Shown here one piece after another: positions 1 to 5,085 of a DNA stretch of 5,518 bases. Made by a program: the position numbers and the translations under genes. The notes beneath the pieces were generated by a model, which was given only the letters and a program-made list of their open reading frames with translations, ran no database searches and was not told where the DNA came from. Where the stretch lies: NCBI GenBank assembly GCA_964511575.1, contig CAZEFM010000146.1, positions 1-5,518 on the forward strand, written 5' to 3'. This DNA comes from CALKHT01 sp964511575. Its GTDB lineage: Bacteria > Planctomycetota > Phycisphaerae > Phycisphaerales > Phycisphaeraceae. The number at the start of each line of letters is the position of its first letter. Within the stretch, counting starts at the first letter, position 1.

Positions 1-1
1 C

Positions 2-199
2 AAGGCGTGGTACCTGCTCGCCGACCCGACCGACCTGCCCGTGATCGAGGTCGCGTTCCTCAACGGCCAGGAGTCGCCGACGATCGAAACCGCCGAAGCG
101 GACTTCAACGTGCTCGGCGTGCAGATGCGCGGCTACCACGACTTCGGCGTGAACCTGCAGGACCCGCGCGGCGGCGTCAAGAGCAAGGGCGAGGCATGA
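2..199 (+). CDS. Phage major capsid protein, C-terminal fragment (5'-truncated by window)
   Basis: Only the last 65 residues are present; the reading frame is open from the window edge to TGA at 197-199. The segment starts KAWYLLADP, continues through DLPVIEVAFLNGQESPT, and ends in GYHDFGVNLQDPRGGVKSKG. This is the pattern I associate with the C-terminus of major capsid proteins of the kind often fused to, or encoded next to, a ClpP-like prohead protease: an 'AWYLLAdP' strand, then 'IEV.fLnG...Pt.E', then 'mRgyhDfGv...D.RG...K'. The product would assemble the icosahedral shell. A DUF2190 decoration-type gene follows directly, the usual neighbour of such capsid genes. I cannot see whether a protease domain lies upstream. 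Identification is by remembered family pattern, not by search. Confidence 0.75.
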   Translation, partial: KAWYLLADPTDLPVIEVAFLNGQESPTIETAEADFNVLGVQMRGYHDFGVNLQDPRGGVKSKGEA

Positions 200-261
200 T
201 CCCCCCACAAGCGACGCGGCATTGAAACACAAGGACCACTGAGTTGGCGAAAGGATTCGAC

Positions 262-603
262 ATGCCCAAGGCAATCTTCATTCACGATGGCAGCGCGATC
301 GACTACACCCCCGGCACAGCTGTTCCGGCCGGCGGCGTGGTCGTGCAGGGTGAACTCGTCGGCGTTGCCAAGCAGCCGATCGCGGCGAACGCGCTCGGCG
401 CTCTGGCCGTGGCCGGCGTCTTCGACTTCCCGAAGGCGACCGGCGGCGGCTCCGCGATCGGCGCGGGTGTCAACGTGTACTGGGATGCGACGAACGGTCT
501 CGCCACGACGGACACCGACGGCGGCGCGAACAAGCTGCTCGGCAAGACCGCGCTCGCGGCCGGCGGCGACGCCGAGACGGTGCGCGTGCGCCTAAACCAG
601 TGA
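262..603 (+). CDS. DUF2190 family capsid decoration (cement) protein
   Basis: A protein of 113 residues starting MPKAIFIHDG. It contains the DUF2190 hallmarks: an early 'IDYTPGTAVPAGGVVVQGELVGVAK' segment, the 'ALGALAVAGVFDFPKATG' strand-turn-strand, 'GVNVYWDATNG', and a C-terminal 'DAETVRVRLNQ'. Members are small beta-rich proteins that sit on or stabilise phage capsids, and they are commonly encoded just after the major capsid gene, as here. I chose ATG 262 because family members usually begin just before 'KAIFIHDG' and because AAAGGA at 250-255 lies 6 bases upstream. A TTG at 244 in the same frame would add six residues (MAKGFD); it has its own AAGGA at 231-235, so that longer form is possible. 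The 62 bases between this gene and the capsid gene show nothing else. Confidence 0.85.
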   Translation: MPKAIFIHDGSAIDYTPGTAVPAGGVVVQGELVGVAKQPIAANALGALAVAGVFDFPKATGGGSAIGAGVNVYWDATNGLATTDTDGGANKLLGKTALAAGGDAETVRVRLNQ

Positions 604-622
604 ACGGACCACGAGAACCACG

Positions 623-1021
623 ATGCCTGACATGCTCGCGCAAGGTTCAAGCTGGCTCGAAGATCAGCGGCACGCGCACCTCACGCGACCAGTGGTCTAC
701 GAGCGCGGCGGGGAGATGCTCGAACTCCTCGCGACGATCGGTCGCACGCTGTTCGAACAGGTCGATGCGTCCGGAGGCGTCGTGCAGAAGCTCGAATCGC
801 GCGACTTCCTCGTTCGCACCGAGGACCTCGTGCTCGGCGGGCGGCCGACACTGCCGAAGCCCGGCGATCGCATCCGCGAAGAGGCGGGCGGACAGGTGTT
901 CGTCTACGAGGTCATGACACCTCTGGGTGGAAACGAGCCGCCGTTCCGGAACAGCGATCCAAATCGGCGCACCCTGCGCATTCACACGAAACACATTGGC
1001 ACGGAGGCCATTTCATCTTGA
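623..1021 (+). CDS. Head-tail joining protein, lambda gpFII-like
   Basis: A protein of 132 residues. The N-terminal half (about residues 10-60) looks helical. The C-terminal half is beta-rich: 'SRDFLVRTEDL' at about 63-73, 'PKPGDRI' at about 82-88, 'FVYEVMTPLGG' at about 97-107, and 'RTLRIHTKHIG'. This order (F.VRt.dl, then a GD-type turn, then V..V.P..., then a final strand) matches what I recall of lambda gpFII and other head-tail connector adaptors that finish the portal-proximal neck. The position, after capsid and decoration genes and before a tail-terminator-like gene, follows lambda order. The start is ATG 623, with only a weak GAGA at 612-615 as ribosome site; ATG 632 is an alternative. 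The stop overlaps the TTG start of the next gene. The family call is by pattern and position, not by search. Confidence 0.6.
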   Translation: MPDMLAQGSSWLEDQRHAHLTRPVVYERGGEMLELLATIGRTLFEQVDASGGVVQKLESRDFLVRTEDLVLGGRPTLPKPGDRIREEAGGQVFVYEVMTPLGGNEPPFRNSDPNRRTLRIHTKHIGTEAISS

Positions 1022-1293
1022 CCGGCAGCACGAACACGAACGGTTCGAAGTTCAACGGCACCCATAAGTGGGCCGCGCTCATCGTCACGGTGGTCCTCGC
1101 GCTTCTCGCGATCACCGTGCAATGGGGCGTCGTCACGACGAAGCTCGACCACGTTGAGAAGCGGCTAGATGAACTAATCCTCGAAGCGCGCGCCATGCGG
1201 GCGGAGTACCAGTCGATCGAGCGGCGCGTGTCGTTCCTCGAAGGCCGCGCCTCGGGCACCGCACCTCCAGCCGCAGGGAGGCAGAATCCATGA
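1018..1293 (+). CDS. Small membrane-anchored coiled-coil protein in phage head-tail operon
   Basis: A protein of 91 residues starting at TTG 1018, which overlaps the previous stop as TTGA; GGAGG at 1003-1007 lies 10 bases upstream. Residues about 18-37 (WAALIVTVVLALLAITVQWG) form one clear membrane segment. Residues about 43-76 (from 'KLDHVEKRLDELILEA' to 'ERRVSFLEGR') have heptad hydrophobic spacing and high charge, consistent with a coiled coil. The C-terminus is Ala/Pro/Gly-rich and probably disordered. The architecture resembles small phage membrane proteins such as DUF2730- or XhlA-type products, but I see no family signature. It ends in an ATGA overlap with the next gene, so it is translationally coupled on both sides. 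A role in lysis, in the membrane, or as an assembly accessory remains open. Confidence 0.7.
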   Translation: MTGSTNTNGSKFNGTHKWAALIVTVVLALLAITVQWGVVTTKLDHVEKRLDELILEARAMRAEYQSIERRVSFLEGRASGTAPPAAGRQNP

Positions 1294-1727
1294 GCACGAT
1301 CACGCAAGTTGCCGACGCGATCGCGTCCGCTCTCAACGATGGCGCGTTCTCACAAGAGTTCACGGCCCAACGGCTGTACCAACCGTCGTTCGAACTGGCC
1401 GACCTTGACACGCTCCGCGTGAGCGTGGTGCCGAAGTCGGTGACGGTGACGAACGCCAGCCGCACACACGCATTCCTCGACTGCGCCGTGGACATCGGCG
1501 TGCAGAAAAAGCTGTCGGCCGCCGTTGAGAACGCTGACGCTGAGATCGAGGAACTCCTGGTGCTTGCTGAGGAGATCGCTGACCACTTGCGGCAAAAGCG
1601 GCTGGAAGCAATGCCAGAGGCGATATGGGTCTCGCTCGAGCACGAGCCGATCTTCGCGCCGGATCACCTCGACCAGCATCGGCAGTTCACCAGCGTTCTG
1701 ACCGTGACGTACCGCGCGCGAAAGTGA
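1290..1727 (+). CDS. Putative tail terminator / minor tail protein (gpU/gpZ-like by position)
   Basis: A protein of 145 residues with a strong ribosome site (AGGGAGG at 1275-1281, 8 bases from ATG 1290) and an ATGA overlap with the upstream gene. An N-terminal helix (ITQVADAIASALND) is followed by 'LDTLRVSVVPKSVTVTNASR', 'CAVDIGVQKKL', a helical stretch at about 79-105 (ENADAEIEELLVLAEEIADHLRQ), and a final 'FTSVLTVTYRARK' strand. This alpha/beta order (helix, two or three strands, long helix, closing strand) is the kind seen in phage tail-terminator and minor-tail-Z proteins, which cap the tail tube at the neck. The place after a gpFII-like gene fits. I recall similar proteins from phage-like loci, but the precise assignment is inference. 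Confidence 0.6.
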   Translation: MSTITQVADAIASALNDGAFSQEFTAQRLYQPSFELADLDTLRVSVVPKSVTVTNASRTHAFLDCAVDIGVQKKLSAAVENADAEIEELLVLAEEIADHLRQKRLEAMPEAIWVSLEHEPIFAPDHLDQHRQFTSVLTVTYRARK

Positions 1728-1760
1728 GCCCCCGGAAGCCCAGGAACCCCCGGAAACAAC

Positions 1761-2033
1761 ATGCCTGCCAACAATCCCATCATCCGGAAGGTCAACCTGA
1801 TCATAACGCACCGGCCGCTGTCCACGGTGAGCCTGATCGGCAACTTCACGATCCGCGTTCCCGCCAACGCGACCGGCATCTTCCTGCAGACGGACGACAA
1901 GGCAACGGAGTTTGCGCTTGAGCGCAGCCAGCAGATCACGTTCGAGGGCGTGGACCTCTCGCACATCAGCGCGCGAGGCGCTGTCACGGACTTCCTGATG
2001 GTGATGGGCTCGAGCAGGTTCACGCACCAATGA
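1761..2033 (+). CDS. Small beta-rich phage protein of unknown function
   Basis: A protein of 90 residues from ATG 1761, with a weak GGAA at 1752-1755. It has no signal peptide or membrane segment. Alternating hydrophobic strands run through it: 'VNLIITHRPL', 'VSLIGNFTIRVPA', 'GIFLQTDD', 'ATEFALERSQQITFEGVDLS', 'ISARGAVTDFLMVMG'. The pattern '...LqtDDka.efaLe...q.ItfegVDLS.I.aRGav' suggests a compact beta-sandwich. It resembles the small structural proteins often encoded near tail genes, but I cannot name a family. It lies 33 bases after the tail-terminator-like gene in the same direction, so it probably belongs to the late operon. Its stop overlaps the next ORF as ATGA. Confidence 0.65.
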   Translation: MPANNPIIRKVNLIITHRPLSTVSLIGNFTIRVPANATGIFLQTDDKATEFALERSQQITFEGVDLSHISARGAVTDFLMVMGSSRFTHQ

Positions 2034-2281
2034 GCATCGGACTCGGCAAATCACGCTCGCAGATGGCCCGCGCTGGAATGGTTCCGGCGCGTGTCGGTGC
2101 CGTCCCGGTCCGCGTTGGTTTGGTTTCGCTGCGCGTTGGAATGGTTTCGGATCGGGTTGGTTTGGTTTCGACCCGCGTCGGTGTGGTTTCGATCCGCATT
2201 GGAATGGTTCCGCGCCGGGTTGGCACGAACGTCTTCAGTCGCGGTGCGCTTCAACCGATCAGTAGCGCATGCGTGCGCTGA
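2030..2281 (+). CDS. Heptapeptide-repeat protein encoded by a 21-bp tandem array
   Basis: This 83-residue ORF starts at ATG 2030 in an ATGA overlap with the previous stop, and its end overlaps the ASCH gene start by 13 bases. Residues 14-65 are seven full 7-residue units plus a partial eighth, of type R-V-G-(M/L/V)-V-(S/P)-x. Evidence that this frame is translated: among the full units, codons 1 (CGC/CGT/CGG, always Arg) and 3 (GGA/GGT, always Gly) change only at synonymous third positions, and codon 4 swaps only among hydrophobic codons. Codon 7 is free (A, V, L, D, T, I, R). Other frames also lack stops across the array, so openness alone proves nothing. The spacing of glycines is unlike a coiled coil and more like short repeated beta-strands. 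I recognise no family. The DNA could instead be a non-coding repeat. Confidence 0.45.
   Translation: MSIGLGKSRSQMARAGMVPARVGAVPVRVGLVSLRVGMVSDRVGLVSTRVGVVSIRIGMVPRRVGTNVFSRGALQPISSACVR
2069..2224 (+). repeat. 21-bp tandem repeat array, about 7.4 units
   Basis: Seven full units run in exact register, starting at 2069, 2090, 2111, 2132, 2153, 2174 and 2195, with a partial unit at 2216-2224. The consensus is about CGCGTTGGNNTGGTTTCG followed by three variable bases. The last three positions differ in every unit (gcg, gtc, ctg, gat, acc, atc, cgc), while the core is well kept. The array lies 44 bases before the first ASCH gene. There are no unique spacers between units, so it is not a CRISPR array. 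Confidence 0.9.
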
Positions 2282-2595
2282 GCATCCGCCAACCCTACGC
2301 CGAACTGATCCTGCGCGGCGTGAAGAAGATCGAGTACCGCTCAAGGCCGACGAAGATCATCGGCGAACGGTTCTATATATATGCTTCGCGCAAATGGGCC
2401 GGTGTGAACGGGCATGAGGCAAATGGCATCGCCGAAGGCGAAGCCCCGACGGGCGTCATCGTCGGCAGCGCGATCATCCGCAAGTGCGTGAAGAACTGCG
2501 ACGGATACGAGTGGCACTTGTCCGGCGTGAAACGCATGAAGCGCCCGCGCAAGGTCAAGGGTACGCCGCAGCCGGTGTGGTTTGTGCCGTTTTGA
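2269..2595 (+). CDS. ASCH-domain protein, copy 1
   Basis: A 108-residue protein that is essentially one ASCH domain. ASCH is a PUA-like beta-barrel fold; characterised members bind RNA or act on nucleosides or RNA. Visible signatures: 'LSIRQPYAELILRGVKKIEYRSR' at 4-26, containing the G-x-K-x-x-E-x-R motif (G17, K19, E22, R24), then 'GERFYIYASRK' at 32-42, 'GEAPTGVIVGSAII' at 57-70, and 'PQPVWFVPF' at the C-terminus. The start is fixed by an in-frame TAG at 2263-2265, immediately before the CGC codon preceding ATG 2269. The ribosome site is weak, so translation may be coupled to the overlapping repeat ORF. A paralogue lies at 5086, and residues 50-55 and 71-81 are where the two differ most. 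The substrate is unknown. It converges with the lipoprotein gene 9 bases away, with no obvious terminator hairpin between them. Confidence 0.88.
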   Translation: MRALSIRQPYAELILRGVKKIEYRSRPTKIIGERFYIYASRKWAGVNGHEANGIAEGEAPTGVIVGSAIIRKCVKNCDGYEWHLSGVKRMKRPRKVKGTPQPVWFVPF

Positions 2596-2604
2596 ATTCG
2601 TCGG

Positions 2605-2991
2605 TCAATCAATCTTTTGGTAGATCTCGCGGTCGTACCCTTCTCGAGCGGCCAAATCGATCATGAGCTGATCGCCATCCCTTGCAAATTGGCCGGTAAT
2701 CTCGCCGGCGAAGTGGCCGGTGATGATGTAGGTCAGCCGGTTCTTATACGCCTTGTACTTCCCTTCGCCTATAAGCTCGAGTCGATCGTTACGGATGGTG
2801 TACTCACGATTCCACCCGTCGTTGCGGAACACGAGGACGGAGGGCCTTTCCACCTCAACATGCTCGACTGACCCATCCAAGGCGACATTGGCTTTTCCTG
2901 TCTGAAGCCACGTTCCCCGAATGGGATTGTGGCATCCGCAGAGCACGATGCATTGGAGCAAAAGCGCTGCCTGTAGAATCACTGTTCGCAT
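2605..2991 (-). CDS. Small secreted lipoprotein
   Basis: A 128-residue protein from ATG at 2991 (minus strand), with a strong ribosome site: GGGAGG 5 bases upstream of the start. The N-terminus MRTVILQAALLLQCIVLCGC is a lipoprotein signal peptide ending in the lipobox L17-C18-G19-C20, so signal peptidase II would cleave before C20 and the protein would be lipid-anchored. The mature part (about 108 residues) begins HNPIRGTW and then alternates short strands: 'SVLVFRNDG', 'REYTIRNDRLELIG', 'NRLTYIITGHFAGEITGQF', 'DQLMIDLA'. This suggests a small lipocalin-like beta-barrel or meander, but no family is certain. It lies 19 bases after the metallopeptidase-like gene on the same strand, so the two are probably co-transcribed. 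It is transcribed against the phage genes, as expected for cargo. Confidence 0.8.
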   Translation of the reverse strand: MRTVILQAALLLQCIVLCGCHNPIRGTWLQTGKANVALDGSVEHVEVERPSVLVFRNDGWNREYTIRNDRLELIGEGKYKAYKNRLTYIITGHFAGEITGQFARDGDQLMIDLAAREGYDREIYQKID

Positions 2992-3010
2992 GGTATCCTC
3001 CCGTCAGGCA

Positions 3011-4573
3011 CTACTTGCACGGGTTATTGCCTGCATCTTCGCAGACGTTGCGTCCATTCTGACAGCAGCCCCAACTCATCATGCAGCAGTCGTAGCAAGA
3101 GTGCGGGCAGTTACGCCACGGAATGGCCGGATCTTGCGGTGTACCACAAACGAAGTCGCAGCAACTGTGGGCGTCGTGGCACTGCTGCGCCACCTGCGCC
3201 GCCTCGATCTCTGCGCACATGCGATGATACTGGTTGCGGGCCCACCTCTTGAAGTTCGCGCAGCTATTGTAGAAGTCGTTCGCGCATGCCTGAGACACAT
3301 GAGTGAGTTCGTGGGCCAAGGTCTGGCAAAAATTCGCCGCGTTGTTGCAGATGATCACCTCGATCTTGCGCCCGAACAAGTCACACTTGAATTTTGTTTC
3401 ACCCGAAGGGACGCCTGGAGGACAGTCCTTGCAGCCCACTGTGAAGGAGAACGCCGAAGGATTACTCCCGGGGCCGCAGCAACATCGCTCACTGATCAGA
3501 TCGAGCGCGTCTTGGATGATCGGCCCCCAGACGGGGTGATTGAGGCAGTCCGTGATCGTCTGTCCGCACGGAGTCGGCAATGGTGTGAAGATGACTCCAC
3601 CACTTGCAAGTCCGTCGGCAAACTCAACGGTAGCGCCAACTTCATGCTCCTCCTCTTCCACCATGCAAAGGCAGTATTCCTCAGGCGGGGCTGGTGAAAG
3701 TGTCACACACGCGGGATCGCAACCGGTGCCGCTGGTGGTGTGGTCATAGGCGCGGAAGCCATGCTTGGCCATAACAATTGACAAATCAGCGCCGTCGACA
3801 ACTCCGTCCTGGTTCACGTCTCCATCATACCGAGTGAGGTTGCCGGTACGCCCCATGTTGCGCATCACGCGATCAACGTCGTCGTCATCGACATCGGCGT
3901 CGTAGTCGGTGTCGCCGTCATTGGGCTCCAATGCGGCGAACGCGCCCGCACCAGTAACCGTTGCAAGGAGTTCGCCTGTGTATCCTGAGAAAATGTACGT
4001 CCGGTAGGCGATGGTCTGCTGGGGGGTCAGATACTTCGCCGCCACACGGAAATCAGGCGTGTCATCGCCATCGAAGTCATAGAGCGCAGCCACCGCAAAT
4101 CCAAACTCGAAATCGGCCTCGATCGGCGAAAGCACGAGAAGCGCCTCGTCTACTGTAACTTCAACGGAACACACGATGACCTCCCCCGGGAACACGTACG
4201 CCGCTCCGTTTCCCTCTCGCGGCGCGCCGACGAGCAGATCGGGGATGCCATCCCAGTTGACGTCGCCGATCACAATGGCTGCTTCGCCGAAGCGGTCCCC
4301 GCCTTCGCGGCCCTGATACTGCAAGATCACCTGGCCGGACGCTCCGGATCGAAATTCGAGCTTCCCCGGCTCCGTCTCGCTTGCCGAATCGCCAACGAGG
4401 TCGTCAACCGAACCATCGTCGTCGAAGTCCTGCTCATTTGGAAACACCTGTTCCGGAGGCGGATCGCTTGCGTAACTGATCACGGCAAGCGCGAGCAGGG
4501 CCGAGCTCATCGCGCTCAGTAAAAGGACAGTAACCAATCGAACCACGCCAAGAGTTTTTTGATTCGTCTTCAT
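3011..4573 (-). CDS. Secreted FG-GAP / dockerin-like / HExxH Cys-rich putative metallopeptidase
   Basis: A 520-residue protein from ATG at 4573, chosen because GGAG sits 7 bases upstream and a typical signal peptide follows (residues 1-35: basic start, then LVTVLLLSAMSSALLALAVI, cleavage near SYA|SD). An upstream in-frame ATG at 4663 would put 30 unlikely residues before the signal. Order of parts: FG-GAP-like Ca-binding repeats at about 47-62, 93-130 (DVNWDGIPD) and 157-200 (DFDGDDTPDF); a dockerin-like EF-hand pair at about 218-272 (DTDYDADVDDDD and DVNQDGVVDGADLS); then a domain of about 280-520 rich in cysteine with the zinc motif HELTH at 421-425. E455 in 'CAEIEAAQVAQQC' is a candidate third ligand. 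The pattern 'TLAHELTH...C...CAEI.A......C' recalls the ATP23 (M76) peptidases. Proteolysis is inferred, not shown. Confidence 0.85.
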   Translation of the reverse strand: MKTNQKTLGVVRLVTVLLLSAMSSALLALAVISYASDPPPEQVFPNEQDFDDDGSVDDLVGDSASETEPGKLEFRSGASGQVILQYQGREGGDRFGEAAIVIGDVNWDGIPDLLVGAPREGNGAAYVFPGEVIVCSVEVTVDEALLVLSPIEADFEFGFAVAALYDFDGDDTPDFRVAAKYLTPQQTIAYRTYIFSGYTGELLATVTGAGAFAALEPNDGDTDYDADVDDDDVDRVMRNMGRTGNLTRYDGDVNQDGVVDGADLSIVMAKHGFRAYDHTTSGTGCDPACVTLSPAPPEEYCLCMVEEEEHEVGATVEFADGLASGGVIFTPLPTPCGQTITDCLNHPVWGPIIQDALDLISERCCCGPGSNPSAFSFTVGCKDCPPGVPSGETKFKCDLFGRKIEVIICNNAANFCQTLAHELTHVSQACANDFYNSCANFKRWARNQYHRMCAEIEAAQVAQQCHDAHSCCDFVCGTPQDPAIPWRNCPHSCYDCCMMSWGCCQNGRNVCEDAGNNPCK

Positions 4574-4661
4574 GATGTGTCTCCAAGCGAAGCAACATAC
4601 ACCCTTGCCCCCGCACAGGCGCACGTCCGATGTGCCACGAGGCGATGGCGAGATGGTGTGC

Positions 4662-4691
4662 AATATATAGACTTCAGCAAAAGGTGTTCAG
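4662..4691 (-). promoter_or_regulatory. Possible promoter for the minus-strand cargo pair
   Basis: Read on the minus strand, CTGAAC (plus positions 4686-4691) is followed after 16 bases by TATATA (4664-4669), or after 18 by TATATT (4662-4667). The -35 match is poor and the -10 match is good. It would give a 5' leader of about 80-90 bases before ATG 4573. The AT-rich TATATATT stands out in a GC-rich region. This is the only promoter-like element I see for the two cargo genes. Confidence 0.25.
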
Positions 4692-4705
4692 GCGGCTAAG
4701 GTAGG

Positions 4706-4816
4706 TTGAAATCCCTATTCTGGAACCAGGGCGTATTCCTCGTCGGCTCGGCCCTCGCACCGCTCATCACCGAACTCGCGCAGCGAATCACGAATACGGG
4801 GGGCGACGAACGGTGA
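4706..4816 (+). CDS. Candidate 36-residue small protein
   Basis: The frame opens after TAA 4697-4699, starts at TTG 4706 with AAGG at 4698-4701, and ends at TGA 4814-4816. It reads LKSLFWNQGVFLVGSALAPL and then ITELAQRITNTGGDER. A hydrophobic stretch (VFLVGSALAPLI) with a charged end would suit a small membrane-associated phage peptide. TTG is also the probable start of the 1018 gene, so the start type is not disqualifying. It is equally possible that this is the remnant of a larger gene or chance. It is the only reasonable plus-strand coding candidate between the cargo genes and the second repeat array. Confidence 0.3.
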   Translation: MKSLFWNQGVFLVGSALAPLITELAQRITNTGGDER

Positions 4817-4860
4817 ACAGTAAGACGGGCATCGGGCGACATTGCGAGCGACTTGAACCC

Positions 4861-5040
4861 TGAGCGTTCAACTTTTGGCGCGGGGGTTCGATTATGCGGG
4901 CGAGCGTTCAACTTTCGGCGCAAGCGTTCAACTTACGGCGCAAGCGTGCGACTTTTGGCGCAAGCGTTCAACTTTCGGCGCAAGCATTCAACTTTCGGCG
5001 CGGGCGTTCAACTTTCGGCGCAAGCGTTCAACTTCCGGCG
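4861..5040 (+). repeat. 20-bp tandem repeat array, nine units
   Basis: Nine units of exactly 20 bases start every 20 bases from 4861 to 5021, with a decayed tenth beginning at 5041. The consensus is CAAGCGTTCAACTTTCGGCG. Unit 2 (4881-4900) is the most diverged. In the rest, changes concentrate at positions 2-3 (AA, GG or GA) and 15-16 (TC, TT, AC or CC). The core holds GTTCAAC, an odd inverted repeat (GTT-C-AAC). The period is not a multiple of three, so a protein would cycle through three readings; the array is more likely non-coding. It ends 45 bases before the second ASCH gene. There are no unique spacers, so it is not CRISPR. Confidence 0.92.
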
Positions 5041-5085
5041 CGGGCGCTGCACCGGCTGTCGCAAACGGCCGATGGAATAAGTACG

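Larger units (their letters stand above)
4574..4860. other. Intergenic stretch between cargo genes and 20-bp array
   Basis: This stretch contains the leader and possible promoter of the minus-strand pair and the 36-residue candidate ORF. Otherwise it is featureless to my eye. I see no tRNA, no convincing terminator hairpin and no integrase-type att repeat. Bases 4841-4860 line up weakly with the 20-bp repeat (about half the positions) and could be an eroded extra unit. Confidence 0.5.

Noticed and set aside
1350..2054. A 234-residue minus-strand reading frame
   Set aside because: It is antisense across the tail-terminator-like gene and the beta-rich gene and is His/Arg-rich low-quality sequence, typical of a shadow frame in GC-rich DNA.
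2091..2417. Alternative plus-frame reading of the 21-bp array giving WFR-type heptads
   Set aside because: In that frame the Arg and Gly third-position changes become amino-acid changes, and it overruns the start of ASCH copy 1; the frame from 2030 explains the variation better.
2921..3697. A 258-residue plus-strand reading frame
   Set aside because: It is antisense to the secreted HExxH protein and the lipoprotein start, which have clear signal peptides, ribosome sites and domains; the translated frame has no recognisable motif.
4845..4862. A tRNA T-arm remnant on the minus strand (GGGTTCAAGTCG), as at an att site
   Set aside because: The flanking bases do not pair as a T-stem, no acceptor or anticodon arms are visible, and similarity to the adjacent repeat unit explains the TTCAA.
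2069..5040. CRISPR arrays
   Set aside because: Units are contiguous with no unique spacers, and no cas-like gene is present.
2069..5040. Template or variable repeats of a diversity-generating retroelement
   Set aside because: There is no reverse transcriptase, no paired template/variable repeat, and no adenine-biased substitution pattern; changes include C/T, G/A and others.
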